Source: Halicephalobus mephisto (taxonomy: Eukaryota > Nematoda > Chromadorea > Rhabditida > Panagrolaimidae). Taken from it: a stretch of 64,000 bases of DNA. Under the pieces are notes generated by a model, which ran no database searches, was not told where the DNA came from, and saw only the letters and a list, made by a program, of their open reading frames with translations. A program made the translations under genes and the position numbers. Positions 11,301 to 21,299 of this stretch are shown one piece after another (positions within the stretch are counted from its first letter, which is position 1; each line of letters begins with the position of its first letter). The stretch covers positions 1-64,000 of the forward strand of contig SWDT01000019.1 of assembly GCA_009193035.1 (NCBI GenBank), given 5' to 3'.

Positions 11301-12517
11301 GACCCGAGCAATGGAGTTTTGTTTTTCATCGCCTCGGGCAGGATCTACAGAGCTGGGTTAGACGGGTCCAAAGTTACAGTAATCACGGAAGACCTCCATC
11401 GTCCGACTTCTTTATTCCTGGATTTCTACAACAAAAAAGTTTATTTTTCCGATTCCAAAAGAGGCAGAATTTACTCCGTTGACTACTTCGGAAATGTTTT
11501 AATAAAACACTTTACTTCAAGAAAATCCATTAATCCTATCTACAGCATTACGGTATTCGAGGATCACTTGTACTTCGAAGACGAAAACGGACTTCATTTG
11601 ATTTCGCCGAAAAACAACAAACATCCCCAGAGACTTACTCCGGGGTCCGGGTACCCCATGTTTCTCCAAACCGTTCACGAAACAGCCCAACCAAAATTCG
11701 TAAATAAATGCGAAAAAAACATTTGCGAAAATTTCTGTTTTCCGATTAACAACATGGGATATAGGTTTTCCGGAAACAGAAGTTACACATGCGGATGTCC
11801 AGATGGATTCAGAATCGTCAATGAAACTTCTTGTGTTCCAAAGAAAAATGAAAAAAAAATTCACATCGAAACCACGACTATCACAATTTCGATTCCTACA
11901 GTATCCGACGAAATCAAAAAAGAAAAAATTCAAAAAAGTAATTTAAACATTGTTATTTTTTCTGTCGTCATTGCTACAGTATTGCTGATAAGTATTATCG
12001 GGGTGAGATTCAAAAATTACATTTTAAAAATTTTAAAAAGTTACATTTTAAAAACTTTAAAAAATTATATTTTAAAAATTTCAAAAATTTTATAAAAATT
12101 TTTTAAAATTTCATAAAATTTTTTTTTAATTTCAAAAAAATATTTAGAATTTTCCGCTTGTGATCGAAAAAGACCAAAATTTAATTTTTACACAGTTTTT
12201 AAAAATTTTTAAAAAATTCAATAAATTAAAAATTTTTAATTTTCAGTAACTTTACTCAATTACAGTAATTTAGAAATATTCACAAAAAAAATTCATTAAT
12301 CGAAAAAATAATTTTTATAATATTTTAGGTGGTCTGTCTTATGAAAAACAAAAATTCTAAAAAAACACTTTCCGAAAATTCAGTCAACTTCAACGACCTC
12401 AAAGTCAGAGAACAGATGGAAGACCGCCAGCTCTTCAATCCGTCCAACTCCAAAGTTCCAGTAATAGGCTTCGGAAATCCTTGTTACAACGACACTGTTC
12501 AATCCCAATCTTTTTGA
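8320..12517 (+). CDS. rme-2: LDL-receptor-family endocytic receptor, RME-2 (yolk receptor)-like
   Basis: Five exons (8320-8386, 8429-8503, 9151-9926, 10212-12002, 12329-12517) join in consistent phase to give 965 residues; C. elegans RME-2 is of similar size. Residues 1-16 are a signal peptide. LDL-receptor class A repeats run from about 50 to 376; clear ones lie at 117-153, 260-294 and 341-376, with CDGxxDCxDxxDE calcium-binding cores. A YWTD-type beta-propeller follows (about 530-800; segments such as DLHRPTSLFLDF and NKKVYFSD), then an EGF-like module (about 812-855). One transmembrane helix spans about 883-903. The 62-residue tail contains FGNPCY (951-956), a canonical FxNPxY clathrin-adaptor signal. 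The family binds lipoprotein or yolk particles for uptake. The LDLa repeat at 174-204 lacks its last cysteine, and residues 213-228 hold a short tandem triplication that adds cysteines. The symbol rests on architecture and could be another nematode LDLR paralogue. Confidence 0.8.
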
Positions 12518-12870
12518 ATTTTAATAAAAGTTGTAATTTCAAAAGTGATAATTTCGAAATTCCGATGTAAAAAAAATCAAAAGTGGTAAATTCCGCAATT
12601 TGTTATGCAAGTCGACTTCTTCAGTTCTACCATAACTCTAGGAAATCCTAAAAATTCATAAAACTTCCAAAAAGCTTTAATTTCGATAATGTTATTTTTG
12701 AATTCCCGCGCAAGAGCGAGTGGAAGGAGAAAAGTGGTAAATCTGGCACAGTCCCTCGCGCCGTCCTCTCTCTCCTCTTCCTTCTCTTCCCAATCCTAAA
12801 ATTCCTAAAAAATCTCTAAATTCCTCCCATTAATCCTTCTAAAACTTTTTTTTTATTATTTTCATGATAT
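12515..12870 (+). mobile_element. Dispersed repeat family A, copy 1 (truncated)
   Basis: About 355 bp nearly identical to copies at 20224-20661 (opposite orientation) and 23392-23830. All share GTGGTAAATT, GTTATGCAAGTCGACTTC, GAATTCCCGCGCAAGAGCGA and a CTCTC-rich segment. This copy lacks the left 75-100 bp of the others and starts at the receptor gene's stop codon (TGAATTTTAATAA). It has no coding capacity. Confidence 0.85.
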
Positions 12871-12900
12871 ATTTGTATTTACATATTTGGACTGAGATGA

Positions 12901-14475
12901 TTAGGAATAATCGGCACTTGATTGTTGGTTAAAATGCTGCATGTAACTGCTGACGCTGGAACATTGGATGTTGCTTCTTCTCATCGGTGGAGGACTGTTG
13001 GTGGTCAAAGCTATCGTAGTTTTTTCAACAACAGGCGATCCTGTAAAAAGAAAATATCCTATAGCTTTTCCGATGGCCACGGATAAGATTAGCCAGAAAT
13101 TGAAAGAAACGATAATCAGGAGAATAATGGAATTGAAAACTGTCTGGATCCCGTAGAGAGCTGCTTGAGTAATACGGTAGGAATTCATAGCATTTTGGAC
13201 TTTTCTAAAAAGGCCTATATAAAAAAGTTTATAAAAATTAAAAAATATTTTATAAAAAGTTAAAAATTAAAGAAAATTTAAAAATTAAAAAACATTTTTA
13301 TAAAATTAAAACAAAATTCGCAACTTGCATGCAATATTCGGGCATGTTGGGTGGGTATTTTGAATATTATTTTTCGACTTAAATTCTTATTTTATCTAAA
13401 ATCTGATTTCATACAGCTCCAAAAAACAAAAATCCAAAAGAAATGAAACTTCGACTTCTAAAGTAATTTCATAAACTCAATTGAGATCAAATTTATGTAT
13501 GAAATTAATTTTCAAAACTTAAAAATCAATTTTTGAAGTTTCAATTTCAAAGATAACTGTCAAATGGTCCTGAAGGGAAATCTCAATTACCTACGAGATG
13601 TTTTAAAAGATAATAATATTTTTGATATATAAAATGACCTCATAAAGTCGATTAAAATAAAATTCATATATGAAACCAATTTTTAAAACTCAAATTTCAA
13701 AGATAACTCAAATGATCCTAAAAAATCTCAATTACTTATGAAATCTTTTAAAAGATAATATTTTTGATATATAAAATGACCTCACAAAGTCGATTAAAAT
13801 AAAATTCATATATGAAACCAATTTTTAAAACTCAAATTTCAAAGATAACTCAAATGATCCCAAAAAATCTCAATTACTTATGAAACATTCTAGAATACAA
13901 TCAAAGTCCTCTTAATGCATAAAACGATCTTATTATTTTAATCTAAATAAAATTCATATATGAAATTTATTTTTAAGTTTTTTTAAATTTCGTTTTTTTT
14001 AGTTTTTTTTATTATTTTTATTATTTTTTTTAGTTTTTTTTATTATTTTTGACATTGAATTGTTTGTATATGTAAATATTGATTTGTTTTTTGATCGACT
14101 TACTTCCAGAAAGATTTCTTCCTTGTCGAAGTCAAATCGACCAAGGATTCAGAATCCTCGTTGTCTGGCTGATTCAATGTGTGTTCTTTAGCCAGAAAAT
14201 TACGACAGAGATCAATGGCTTCATACAGTATGCACAAAAGAATAACCAACAAACATGATCCTAATAATCCTAAAAAAATAAAAAATTCAAATATTAATTT
14301 TTTAATTTCGACGAAACTCACCCATATGAGATCCCGTTTTCCAAAAAGAAAACAAAATATATTCTCTATCACTTACATGTAGCAGCAAAGGATTGCCTGA
14401 GGGGTTACATGGGGGTACAGTAGGACAATTCAGAAAATCCTTCGATTGAGTAGTTGTACTTTCTGTAGATTCCAT
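12901..14475 (-). CDS. Divergent CTR-family protein lacking methionine ligands
   Basis: Exons on the minus strand (14322-14475, 14104-14269, 12901-13204; phases 1 and 2) give 207 residues. The CTR fold is clear: REYILFSFWKTGSHMG before TM1, TM1 at about 52-68, TM2 at about 124-147 with SFNFWL, and TM3 directly after with GKAIGYFLF, where the GxxxG packing motif is intact (G152, G156). The MxxxM motif of TM2 that coordinates Cu(I) in known CTRs aligns to L135 and V139, and the N-terminal Met clusters are missing. A role as a regulatory or non-copper partner in mixed trimers is an inference. The C-terminal tail (162-207) is Ser/Pro/Gln-rich. Intron 2 (13205-14103) holds tandem repeats. The gene lies 320 bp downstream of the CYTH gene on the same strand. 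Confidence 0.85.
13590..13985. repeat. Tandem repeats, about 140 bp, in a CTR intron
   Basis: The block TTGATATATAAAATGACCTC through AAAATTCATATATGAAACC and TCAAAGATAACTCAAATGAT recurs at about 13622 and 13762, with a decayed third copy at about 13915. It lies in the large intron of the divergent CTR gene. Confidence 0.75.
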
Positions 14476-14794
14476 TTTTTTTCACATATCTTAAAAAAAA
14501 TCGATTAATTTCAAAATTAGGAACCTAAAAAACATTCAAAAAGGAAAAACTGATCGACTGAATTGTCTCTGTCAAAATCGAAAAAGGAATACAATCGAGT
14601 TCGTCCTGCCAGTTGGTGGAAAAACCGGGAGACAAATGTCGCGTGCCCAGTCAAACACGTCCTTTAATTTTGTTTCTGGATTGTTTGTCCTCAATATTCC
14701 TATCAATAAAAATCGATTTAATCCAAATAATCAACCATAATACAAGATATTTAAACCACATGGGATCAACAAGTTCAAAAAAATCCACAAGAAT

Positions 14795-15449
14795 CTAATA
14801 ATCACTCTGATTCGATTCGTCATCGAGTCCACTGTCGCTAGATTTCAGTTTCCTATATAATTCCAAATAAGAATACGGCAAAAGTTGATTATTTTTAATT
14901 CCCAGTTGATTCTGAATTTCCTGAATCGAATCCAAATCAGATTCTGTCGGCTGCAAAGACGAAATCCCCAGATCGATTTCGACATAAACCCCGAGGTTGT
15001 CAAGTTTGTCCAAATTTATCCTCATGTTATCTTTGACAAAAACTCTCCTCTTAGCTCTGACAGTCCCCAATTCGGATAATGCAACTTTCAAAGTACTCTA
15101 AAAATAAAAAATTATTCAAAATTTAAAAAAAAACACAAACTTGTAAAAAATCAACATCTTGAACATAGGTGTAACTGCCTTCGGCAAAATACACACCTTC
15201 CATTGAAGTTTCCATTCGTTTATAGGCGATTAATTCTCCGTCTTTGTTCTGGTTCGGCTTGGCAACTTTGATCTTGAGTTCTCCTCTGATGACATTGAAA
15301 TACCTACATTCTTCTGTTGAAACATAACCCAAACTATCTGTCAAATTAAAAACAGCGGATTCGAAGGCTTCTGGATCAGGACATTGAGCAACAAAAGTGA
15401 GGCATCTGAATTCGCTGTTGAGGTAATCTGATGAACTTCCTGTCGTCAT
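14795..15449 (-). CDS. CYTH-domain protein (CyaB/thiamine-triphosphatase fold)
   Basis: Two minus-strand exons (15141-15449 and 14795-15097, phase 0) give 203 residues. CYTH proteins form an eight-stranded tunnel that binds triphosphates; members hydrolyse thiamine triphosphate or inorganic triphosphate, or act as class IV adenylate cyclases. Matching segments in order are a predicted helix with PDPEAFESAV, then RGELKIKV, ELIAYKR, a strand-turn with TVRAKRRVFV, and NMRINLDKLDNLGVYVEID, the typical last strands. The N-terminal ExExK metal and phosphate-binding motif, expected near residues 12-20, is absent; that region reads EFRCLTFVAQ. The acidic C-terminal tail is about 30 residues. Enzymatic activity is therefore uncertain. 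The gene is probably the upstream member of a pair with the divergent CTR gene. Confidence 0.7.
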
Positions 15450-17099
15450 TTTATCTAAAAAAACAAAATCAATAAAATCATTAAATCAATTCTGCGAAAT
15501 AACTGGATATTATTTTAGAAAAGCAAATCAGAGAAATAGGATCTCGCCGAAAAATTGCGAACAAAGAATGTACTTTGAACGAACCGCCTCCCTCGCGCTT
15601 TAATCATTGAAATGTTGGCGATGATATAGTGAAAATAATTACACGATGACCACTAATTAGACAGGAATGAAAATAAGGAAGATGATGAAATAAGCAAAAA
15701 CCAAGTGACTGTAAGATGAGTGTTGATTAAAACGATAAACATGAGAAAACAGTGATTATAGGATAATTACTAAGTAAAAAATAAAAAAATTAAACATATA
15801 ATAAACAAAAAACTAAATAGATGTAATAAAAAACTATATAGATATAATAAATAAAAATCTAAACAGATATAATAAATGAGAAAAACTAAATAGAAATAAT
15901 AAATTTAAAAAAACAGTAGTTGTAGGATAATTATTAAGTAAAAAATAAAAAATCTAAACAGATATAATAAATGAGAAAAAACAGTGGTTGTAGGAGAACT
16001 AAAGTAAAAAACAAAAAATCTAAATATATATAATAAATAAGAAAAAACAGTGGTTGTAAGATAATTATTAAGTAAAAAATAAAAAAACTAAACAGATATA
16101 ATAAGAAAAAACAGTGGTTGTAGGAGAACTATAAAGTAAAAAACGATAAAGAAAGAAAAAAGTATTTTCAAAAAAATCACTCAGCTGAACACAATGATAA
16201 TAGGGAAAATAGTGTTTTTGGGATAGCTACTAAGTGAAAAAATGAAATAAAAATAATGGAGAAAACAAATTTAAAAAATTAAAAATTATATAAAAACAGT
16301 AATAATAAAGGAAAATGAAAACTTTTAAAATGACTACAAAATTTAAAAATAAAAAAATTAGAAGATAAAAAGTAAAATATTTTTAGGATAAATATTAAAT
16401 TAAAAAAAAATAAAAATTATATAAAAACAGAAAAATGAGAATTTTTAAGATGATTATAAAATTTAAAAATATAAAAAAAGAAAAGTAAAGTATTTTTAGG
16501 ATAAATATTAAATTTAAAAAAATAAAAATTATATAAAAACAAAGAAAAATGAGAATTTTTAAGATGATTATAAAATTAAAAAATACAGAAAATATGGAAA
16601 ATGAAAAGTAAAATATTTTTAGGATAAATATTAAATTTAAAAAGATGAAGAAAACATAAAAGAAGAAAATGATTGAAAAAATAAAAACAGTTGATCAACA
16701 AGCCTACTCGCTCGGGCCATGATGACCTTGGGTTCTCGACTCGATTGTTTGGTCCCCGCTCGCTGCCGCCAATCGCAACGTTTGCAAGATAGCTCGATTT
16801 CATTATATCGAATTCGGTTTTTTCTCGTTTTTTCTCTATTTATTTCCTTATTTTTCCTTTATTAACCATATCCACCACAACAGGCCCTTATTTCGAAACA
16901 AAAATATCGAAAAAATTAATGTTTCCGTTATTTACTGTCGACTGAATTTCCGCGAGATTTTTCAACGAATTTCGGAGTTTTTTCAATAGAAAGTAGTTTG
17001 TAATATGTTATTTCCCGAATTTTAATCCTTTTCAAAGTATATTGATATATGGATTTGTAATTCCGATTTCGAAAGTCGCTACTAATTTGTAATTTTAGG
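15450..17099. other. Intergenic region with minisatellite and a GC-richer island
   Basis: From about 15735 to 16620 there are degenerate repeats of a 60-75 bp unit built on AAAAACAGTGGTTGTAGGA, AATTATTAAGTAAAAAATAA and CAGATATAATAA. A GC-richer island at 16690-16800 (CTCGCTCGGGCC, GGTCCCCGCTCGCTGCCGCC) has no clear reading frame and may be the promoter or 5' end of the RNPS1-like gene. TTTTAG ending at 17098 is its splice acceptor. Confidence 0.5.
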
Positions 17100-17858
17100 A
17101 TGGTTCGTCGTTCTCGCTCAACCAGCGCGTCTTCCACAAGTTCATCAACCTCTTCAAGCAGTGGAAGCTCAACTACATCCAGCACCTCTAGTGCTTCTTC
17201 TGCCAAATCTCGACGTCGTAATTCTCCAAAACGTTCTGATCGCCGTTCCCCGGAAAAAAACAAATCACCAGGTCCCGAGAACCGGATTTCCATTCGAAAT
17301 ATTTCCAGAAATGTGTCTCGTGAACATCTACTCGAAATATTCGGTCTTTATGGTCCAGTCAAGGACGTCCGTTTCCCAATGAACAGTCGTCATCCGTGCT
17401 TCCCGAGAGGCGATGCCGTTGTTGAATACGAAAACCACGAGGATGCCGAGAAAGCCCTCAGACACATGGACGGAGGACAGATAGATGGATTGGTGGTCAA
17501 TTGTGAATGGCAGCCTAAGTCCCCACCACCCCGTCGTAGATCGAGAAGCCCGATCCGTCGAGTATCTCCTCGACGACGTTCTCCTATTAGAAGATCTCGT
17601 TCAAGATCGCCTGTCAGAAGATCCAGATCCCCTAGACCTTTCCGACGTTCTCGCTCACCATTCAGACGTCGTTCTCCAAGAAGAACCCCTCCCCGGAGAT
17701 TCCGTCGCTCTCCTCCAGGACGATCCCCTCGGCGTTCCCCTCCAGGACGCTCCCCTCGCCGATCGCGTTCTCCCCCATTCAGAGGCCGTTCACCACCTCG
17801 TCGAATCACCGGAGGCAACACAATTCCACTCGGACGCCATAGAAGTGATTCTTCATAA
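17100..17858 (+). CDS. rnps-1: RNPS1-like SR protein (exon-junction-complex factor)
   Basis: This single coding exon of 252 residues has an acceptor TTTTAG one base before the ATG. Layout: Ser-rich N-terminus (5-40), basic SP-rich linker (38-60), one RRM at about 61-138 (RNP2 ISIRNI at 64-69, RNP1 PRGDAVVEY at 102-110), and a C-terminal RS/RP-rich domain (141-252) with repeats of RSPPGRSPRR. This order, serine stretch then one RRM then RS domain, is that of RNPS1, a nuclear splicing activator and peripheral component of the exon junction complex (with Acinus and SAP18) also linked to nonsense-mediated decay. Four bases after the stop is a GTAAGT donor, and TTTTTCAG at 17901-17908 would close a 47-bp intron in the 3' UTR. 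AAATAAAG near 18100 is the likely poly(A) signal. Confidence 0.85.
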   Translation: MVRRSRSTSASSTSSSTSSSSGSSTTSSTSSASSAKSRRRNSPKRSDRRSPEKNKSPGPENRISIRNISRNVSREHLLEIFGLYGPVKDVRFPMNSRHPCFPRGDAVVEYENHEDAEKALRHMDGGQIDGLVVNCEWQPKSPPPRRRSRSPIRRVSPRRRSPIRRSRSRSPVRRSRSPRPFRRSRSPFRRRSPRRTPPRRFRRSPPGRSPRRSPPGRSPRRSRSPPFRGRSPPRRITGGNTIPLGRHRSDSS

Positions 17859-18119
17859 AACGTAAGTTTCCCTAAATCCAGTGCCTAGGTTTCATGTGGA
17901 TTTTTCAGAACCCAACGACTTCGCACTTATTTATGATCTCTCAATTGCTACGATTCAAAGCGTAACGTTATTTGTGGTTTTTGAAGATGAAAGACGCGAT
18001 TAACTCTTACCCCAAAATTTCCCGAAGAGGAACGCGGTAAACAATTATGCTAATTTTTTATTTGCACGTTGTTGTGTGTTTTTTAAGAGTTGTTTTTTAA
18101 ATAAAGTTCACAGGGAAAA

Positions 18120-20223
18120 CGATTTTTGTAGACCATTCTCGAGAGTTCTGGAGCGGGATTTCATGTGTAATTTTTGTTTAAACTGATTTTCGTAAGCAAA
18201 TGGAAAGTAATTGAAAAATAAATTCAAAACAGAAAATTGCGCGTTTTGGATTTCGCTTTAGGACCCGCGGGAGCATACCGTACAAATGACTTCTTAAATT
18301 GCGACATGTTTAATTTATAATTTGTTAATTTTTATTTTTAAATTTCTTTAGAATTAATTTTTATTTTTTTCAAATTAATTCTTATTTTTTAAGGACTTGA
18401 TTTTATTTTTTTAGGATTTATTTTGGTTTTTAGGATGTTTTTGTTTTTAAAAATTGTTTTTTTATATAGAATTTAATTTGTAAACAATTCTAGAGAGCGA
18501 TCGTTATTGAAAAAGTTCTTGGAATTTAATTTTGAAGTTATACAAATTATAATATATTTAAATTTTGTATTTATAAAAATAATAAATTTAAATTTTGGAG
18601 TTATAAAAGTTATAATATATTTAAATTTTGGATTTATAAAAATTATAATAAATTTAAATTTTGGATTTATAAAAGTTATAATATATTTTAATTTTGGATT
18701 TATAAAAGTTATAATATATTTTAATTTTGGATTTATACAAATTATAATATATTTAAATTTTGTATTTATAAAAATAATAATAAATTTTAATTTAAATTTT
18801 AACCAACCTGGAAATGAGGTATTGCTCATTTGGAAAATCCCGGTGAATTGCTCAAAGATATGAGCGGATAACTTTCTGGCCATTTTTTAGTTGTTGTTTA
18901 TGAAAAAAATTATTTTAAATAAAAAAATTATGTTTTTAGTTAAAATTGCAGCTGATTGCTGAGATTTTGGTTCTTTTTGTAGCTGAGATTTCCTTGGAGG
19001 CAGGCTCAATCAACTGTTTTTCGACGATAAGAACGAAAATGTCCGTTCTTTTCAAAAAAGATCCGCCCATGATGATACATGTTGTTTTTTTTGCAACCAA
19101 ATCTTTAACCTGCGAAACAAACAATATTATAGATTGTCATTGAAAAGGGTGGATAGTTTAAGGTTTATCTGATAAATAAAAGAAACTTGTTGTACAATTG
19201 TTGCTCCCCCTGGGGCATCTGCCCCTATTTCGTAAGATTTATATTTTTTTCTAGTTGAATCAAGCATGTCAGTTAAGTAACAAGAAAAAGATCGTCAAGG
19301 TCTATAAAGAAATTAACACCGAAATAAAACCTGCAGTTTGCGCGCAGTATCTGAGCAGATAGGTTGATATCAAAGTAAAATTTGCAGTTTGCGCGCAATA
19401 TTTTAGCATATAGATTGATATCAAAATAAAACCTGCAGTTTGCGCGCAATATTCTGGCAAGTTGATCAAAATAAAACTTGCAGTTTGCGCGCAATATTCC
19501 GGCAAGTTGATCGAAATAAAACCTGCAGTTTGCGTGCAATATTTTAGCATATAGGTTGATATCAAAGTAAAATCTGCAGTTTGCGTGCAAGTTTTAGGCA
19601 GATTAATCGACATTAAAATCAAAATAAAACTTGCAGTTTGCACGCAATATTCTGGCGAGTTGGCTTATTCAATTGTGTTAAAATTTTATTTTATCTTGAC
19701 TTTACTGTTTTGTAGATTTCAGTACTTATTTTTAGAAAATTTTGAAACTAGTCCGAATCGAAAAGGAGCAACTATCGTACAACAGAGAAATTCAATAATG
19801 AGAACAGTTAATTTAGTTGGTACAACTGTCCTTCGATGAGAAAATTATTCACGTGAAATCCACCAGATAGGGACGTCTCGAAATTTGTGTCATATATGTC
19901 CAAAGAACAACCCAAATTTAAGGTTTTTAAAAATATTTATATTTGTCTATAAGGTCAGAAATTACAATTTTGCAATATTAAAAAAGTTTAGAAATTTATT
20001 GGCCAAAAACCGGAAGAAATGTTTACAGCGAATTTTGTAATACGCCTAAAGTTTTTAAATGACCTTGATTTGCCCACTCGGAAATCAAAGTAGATTTGAT
20101 CGGTTTGGTTTGAGAAAAATGGTCTTTAAAAAAGTATTTGCCTAAGGCAAAAAAGTAATGAAAATCACCAAAGCAAATCTGCACCAAATTCGATTAAAGA
20201 ATTTCGGATCTTCCTTGGAGTAC
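18120..20223. other. Intergenic region with two tandem arrays
   Basis: No gene is supported. A roughly 35-bp repeat (18530-18795; TTATAAAAGTTATAATATATT with TTTAAATTTTGGA) makes both strands open without coding signature. A GC-containing satellite follows at 19310-19665. The stretches at 18880-19270 and 19670-20220 show no recognisable feature. Confidence 0.5.
19310..19665. repeat. Tandem array with TTTGCGCGCAATATT core
   Basis: Seven imperfect units of about 48-64 bp share AAAATAAAACCTGCAGTTTG followed by CGCGCAATATT and then CTGGCAAGTTGAT or TTAGCATATAGGTTGATAT. A related single copy (GCAACTTGCATGCAATATTC) lies near 13318. It is non-coding. Confidence 0.8.
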
Positions 20224-20661
20224 CATATTATCATGAAAATAATAAAAAAAAATAAGTTTTAGAAGGATTAATGGGAGGAATTTAGAGATTTCTTAGGAAT
20301 TTTAGGATTGGGAAGAGAAGAAAGAGGAGAGAGAGGACGGCGCGAGTGACTGTGCCAGATTTACCACTTTTCTCCTTCCACTCGCTCTTGCGCGGGAATT
20401 CAAAAATAACATTATCGAAATTAAAGCTTTTTGGAAGTTTTATGAATTTTTAGGATTTCCCAGAGTTATGGTAGAACTGAAGAAGTCGACTTGCATAACA
20501 AATTGCGAAATTTACCACTTTTGACTTTTTACATCGGAATTTCGAAATTATCACTTTTGAAATTACAACTTATTAAAATTCATTTTTGAATAAACTTATT
20601 TTTTATTTTCCTTCGCTTTCTCTGTGAATTTCGAAATTTCAAAAAAAATTTAAATTATAAT
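20224..20661 (-). mobile_element. Dispersed repeat family A, copy 2 (full length)
   Basis: Reverse-complement copy of the 23392-23830 element; homology runs from CATATTATCATG to AAATTTAAATTATAATTTT. It includes the GC-rich CCCGCGCAAGAGCGAGTGG core and the AGAAAGCGAAGG segment missing from copy 1. No terminal inverted repeat or coding region was found. Confidence 0.85.
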
Positions 20662-20924
20662 TTTCGTTTTTTTTTGAAAGTAATCATGCCTCGAATTTTA
20701 TGTTTTTCTTTTTTTCGGTTTTGTAGCAATCTAGAAACTGAATTCTGCAATTAGTTCAGCGATTAACTGATAAAAAAGAAAATTGATGAACATGATTCCA
20801 AAAAAGTGGAAAAACAATTTTCTTAAAATAAATTCATCAACAACTTAAATTGTTTATAAAAAATAAATTTCAATTGATTACAGTGATATTTGGAATTTCA
20901 TCAAATTTTGATAAACATTGAATT

Positions 20925-21185
20925 TTTGGAAATTTTGGAAAATGATGAAATAATTTTTTGAAATTACTGTAATTTTGGAAAATGATGAAAAAATTTTTTC
21001 GAATTACTGTAATTTCGAAAAATGATGAAATAATTTTTTGAAATTACTGTAATTTCGAAAATGATGAAATAATTTTTTGGAATTACTGTAATTTCGAAAA
21101 TGATGAAAAAATTTTTTCGAATTACTGTAATTTTGAAAAATGATGAAATAATTTTTTCGAATTACTGTAATTTTGAAAAATGAAA
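20925..21185. repeat. Tandem array, about 45-50 bp units
   Basis: Five or six units contain AAAATGATGAAATAATTTTT and GAATTACTGTAATTTCG. The minus strand reads as repeated HHFRNYSNSKKLF, a by-product of the repeat. Confidence 0.8.
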
Positions 21186-21299
21186 GAACATTCAAATCAA
21201 AAATGGATGTTTTTACTTGTGATTAGAGTCCTCCGTTTCTTAATCATTCCAATTTTCGTATAGTACAATCTATTTAAGAATCTTTTAAGTTTATTTTTG

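Noticed and set aside
9470..11933. Several minus-strand frames opposite the LDL-receptor exons
   Set aside because: Shadow frames; sense exons have LDLa, propeller and transmembrane features.
17390..17821. Minus-strand frame opposite the RNPS1-like gene, and the other-frame 17485-17865
   Set aside because: Shadows of the RS-repeat codons; the plus-strand frame has RRM and RS domains.
18507..18863. Open frames on both strands over an AT repeat
   Set aside because: Product of a short period repeat without stops; no other coding support.
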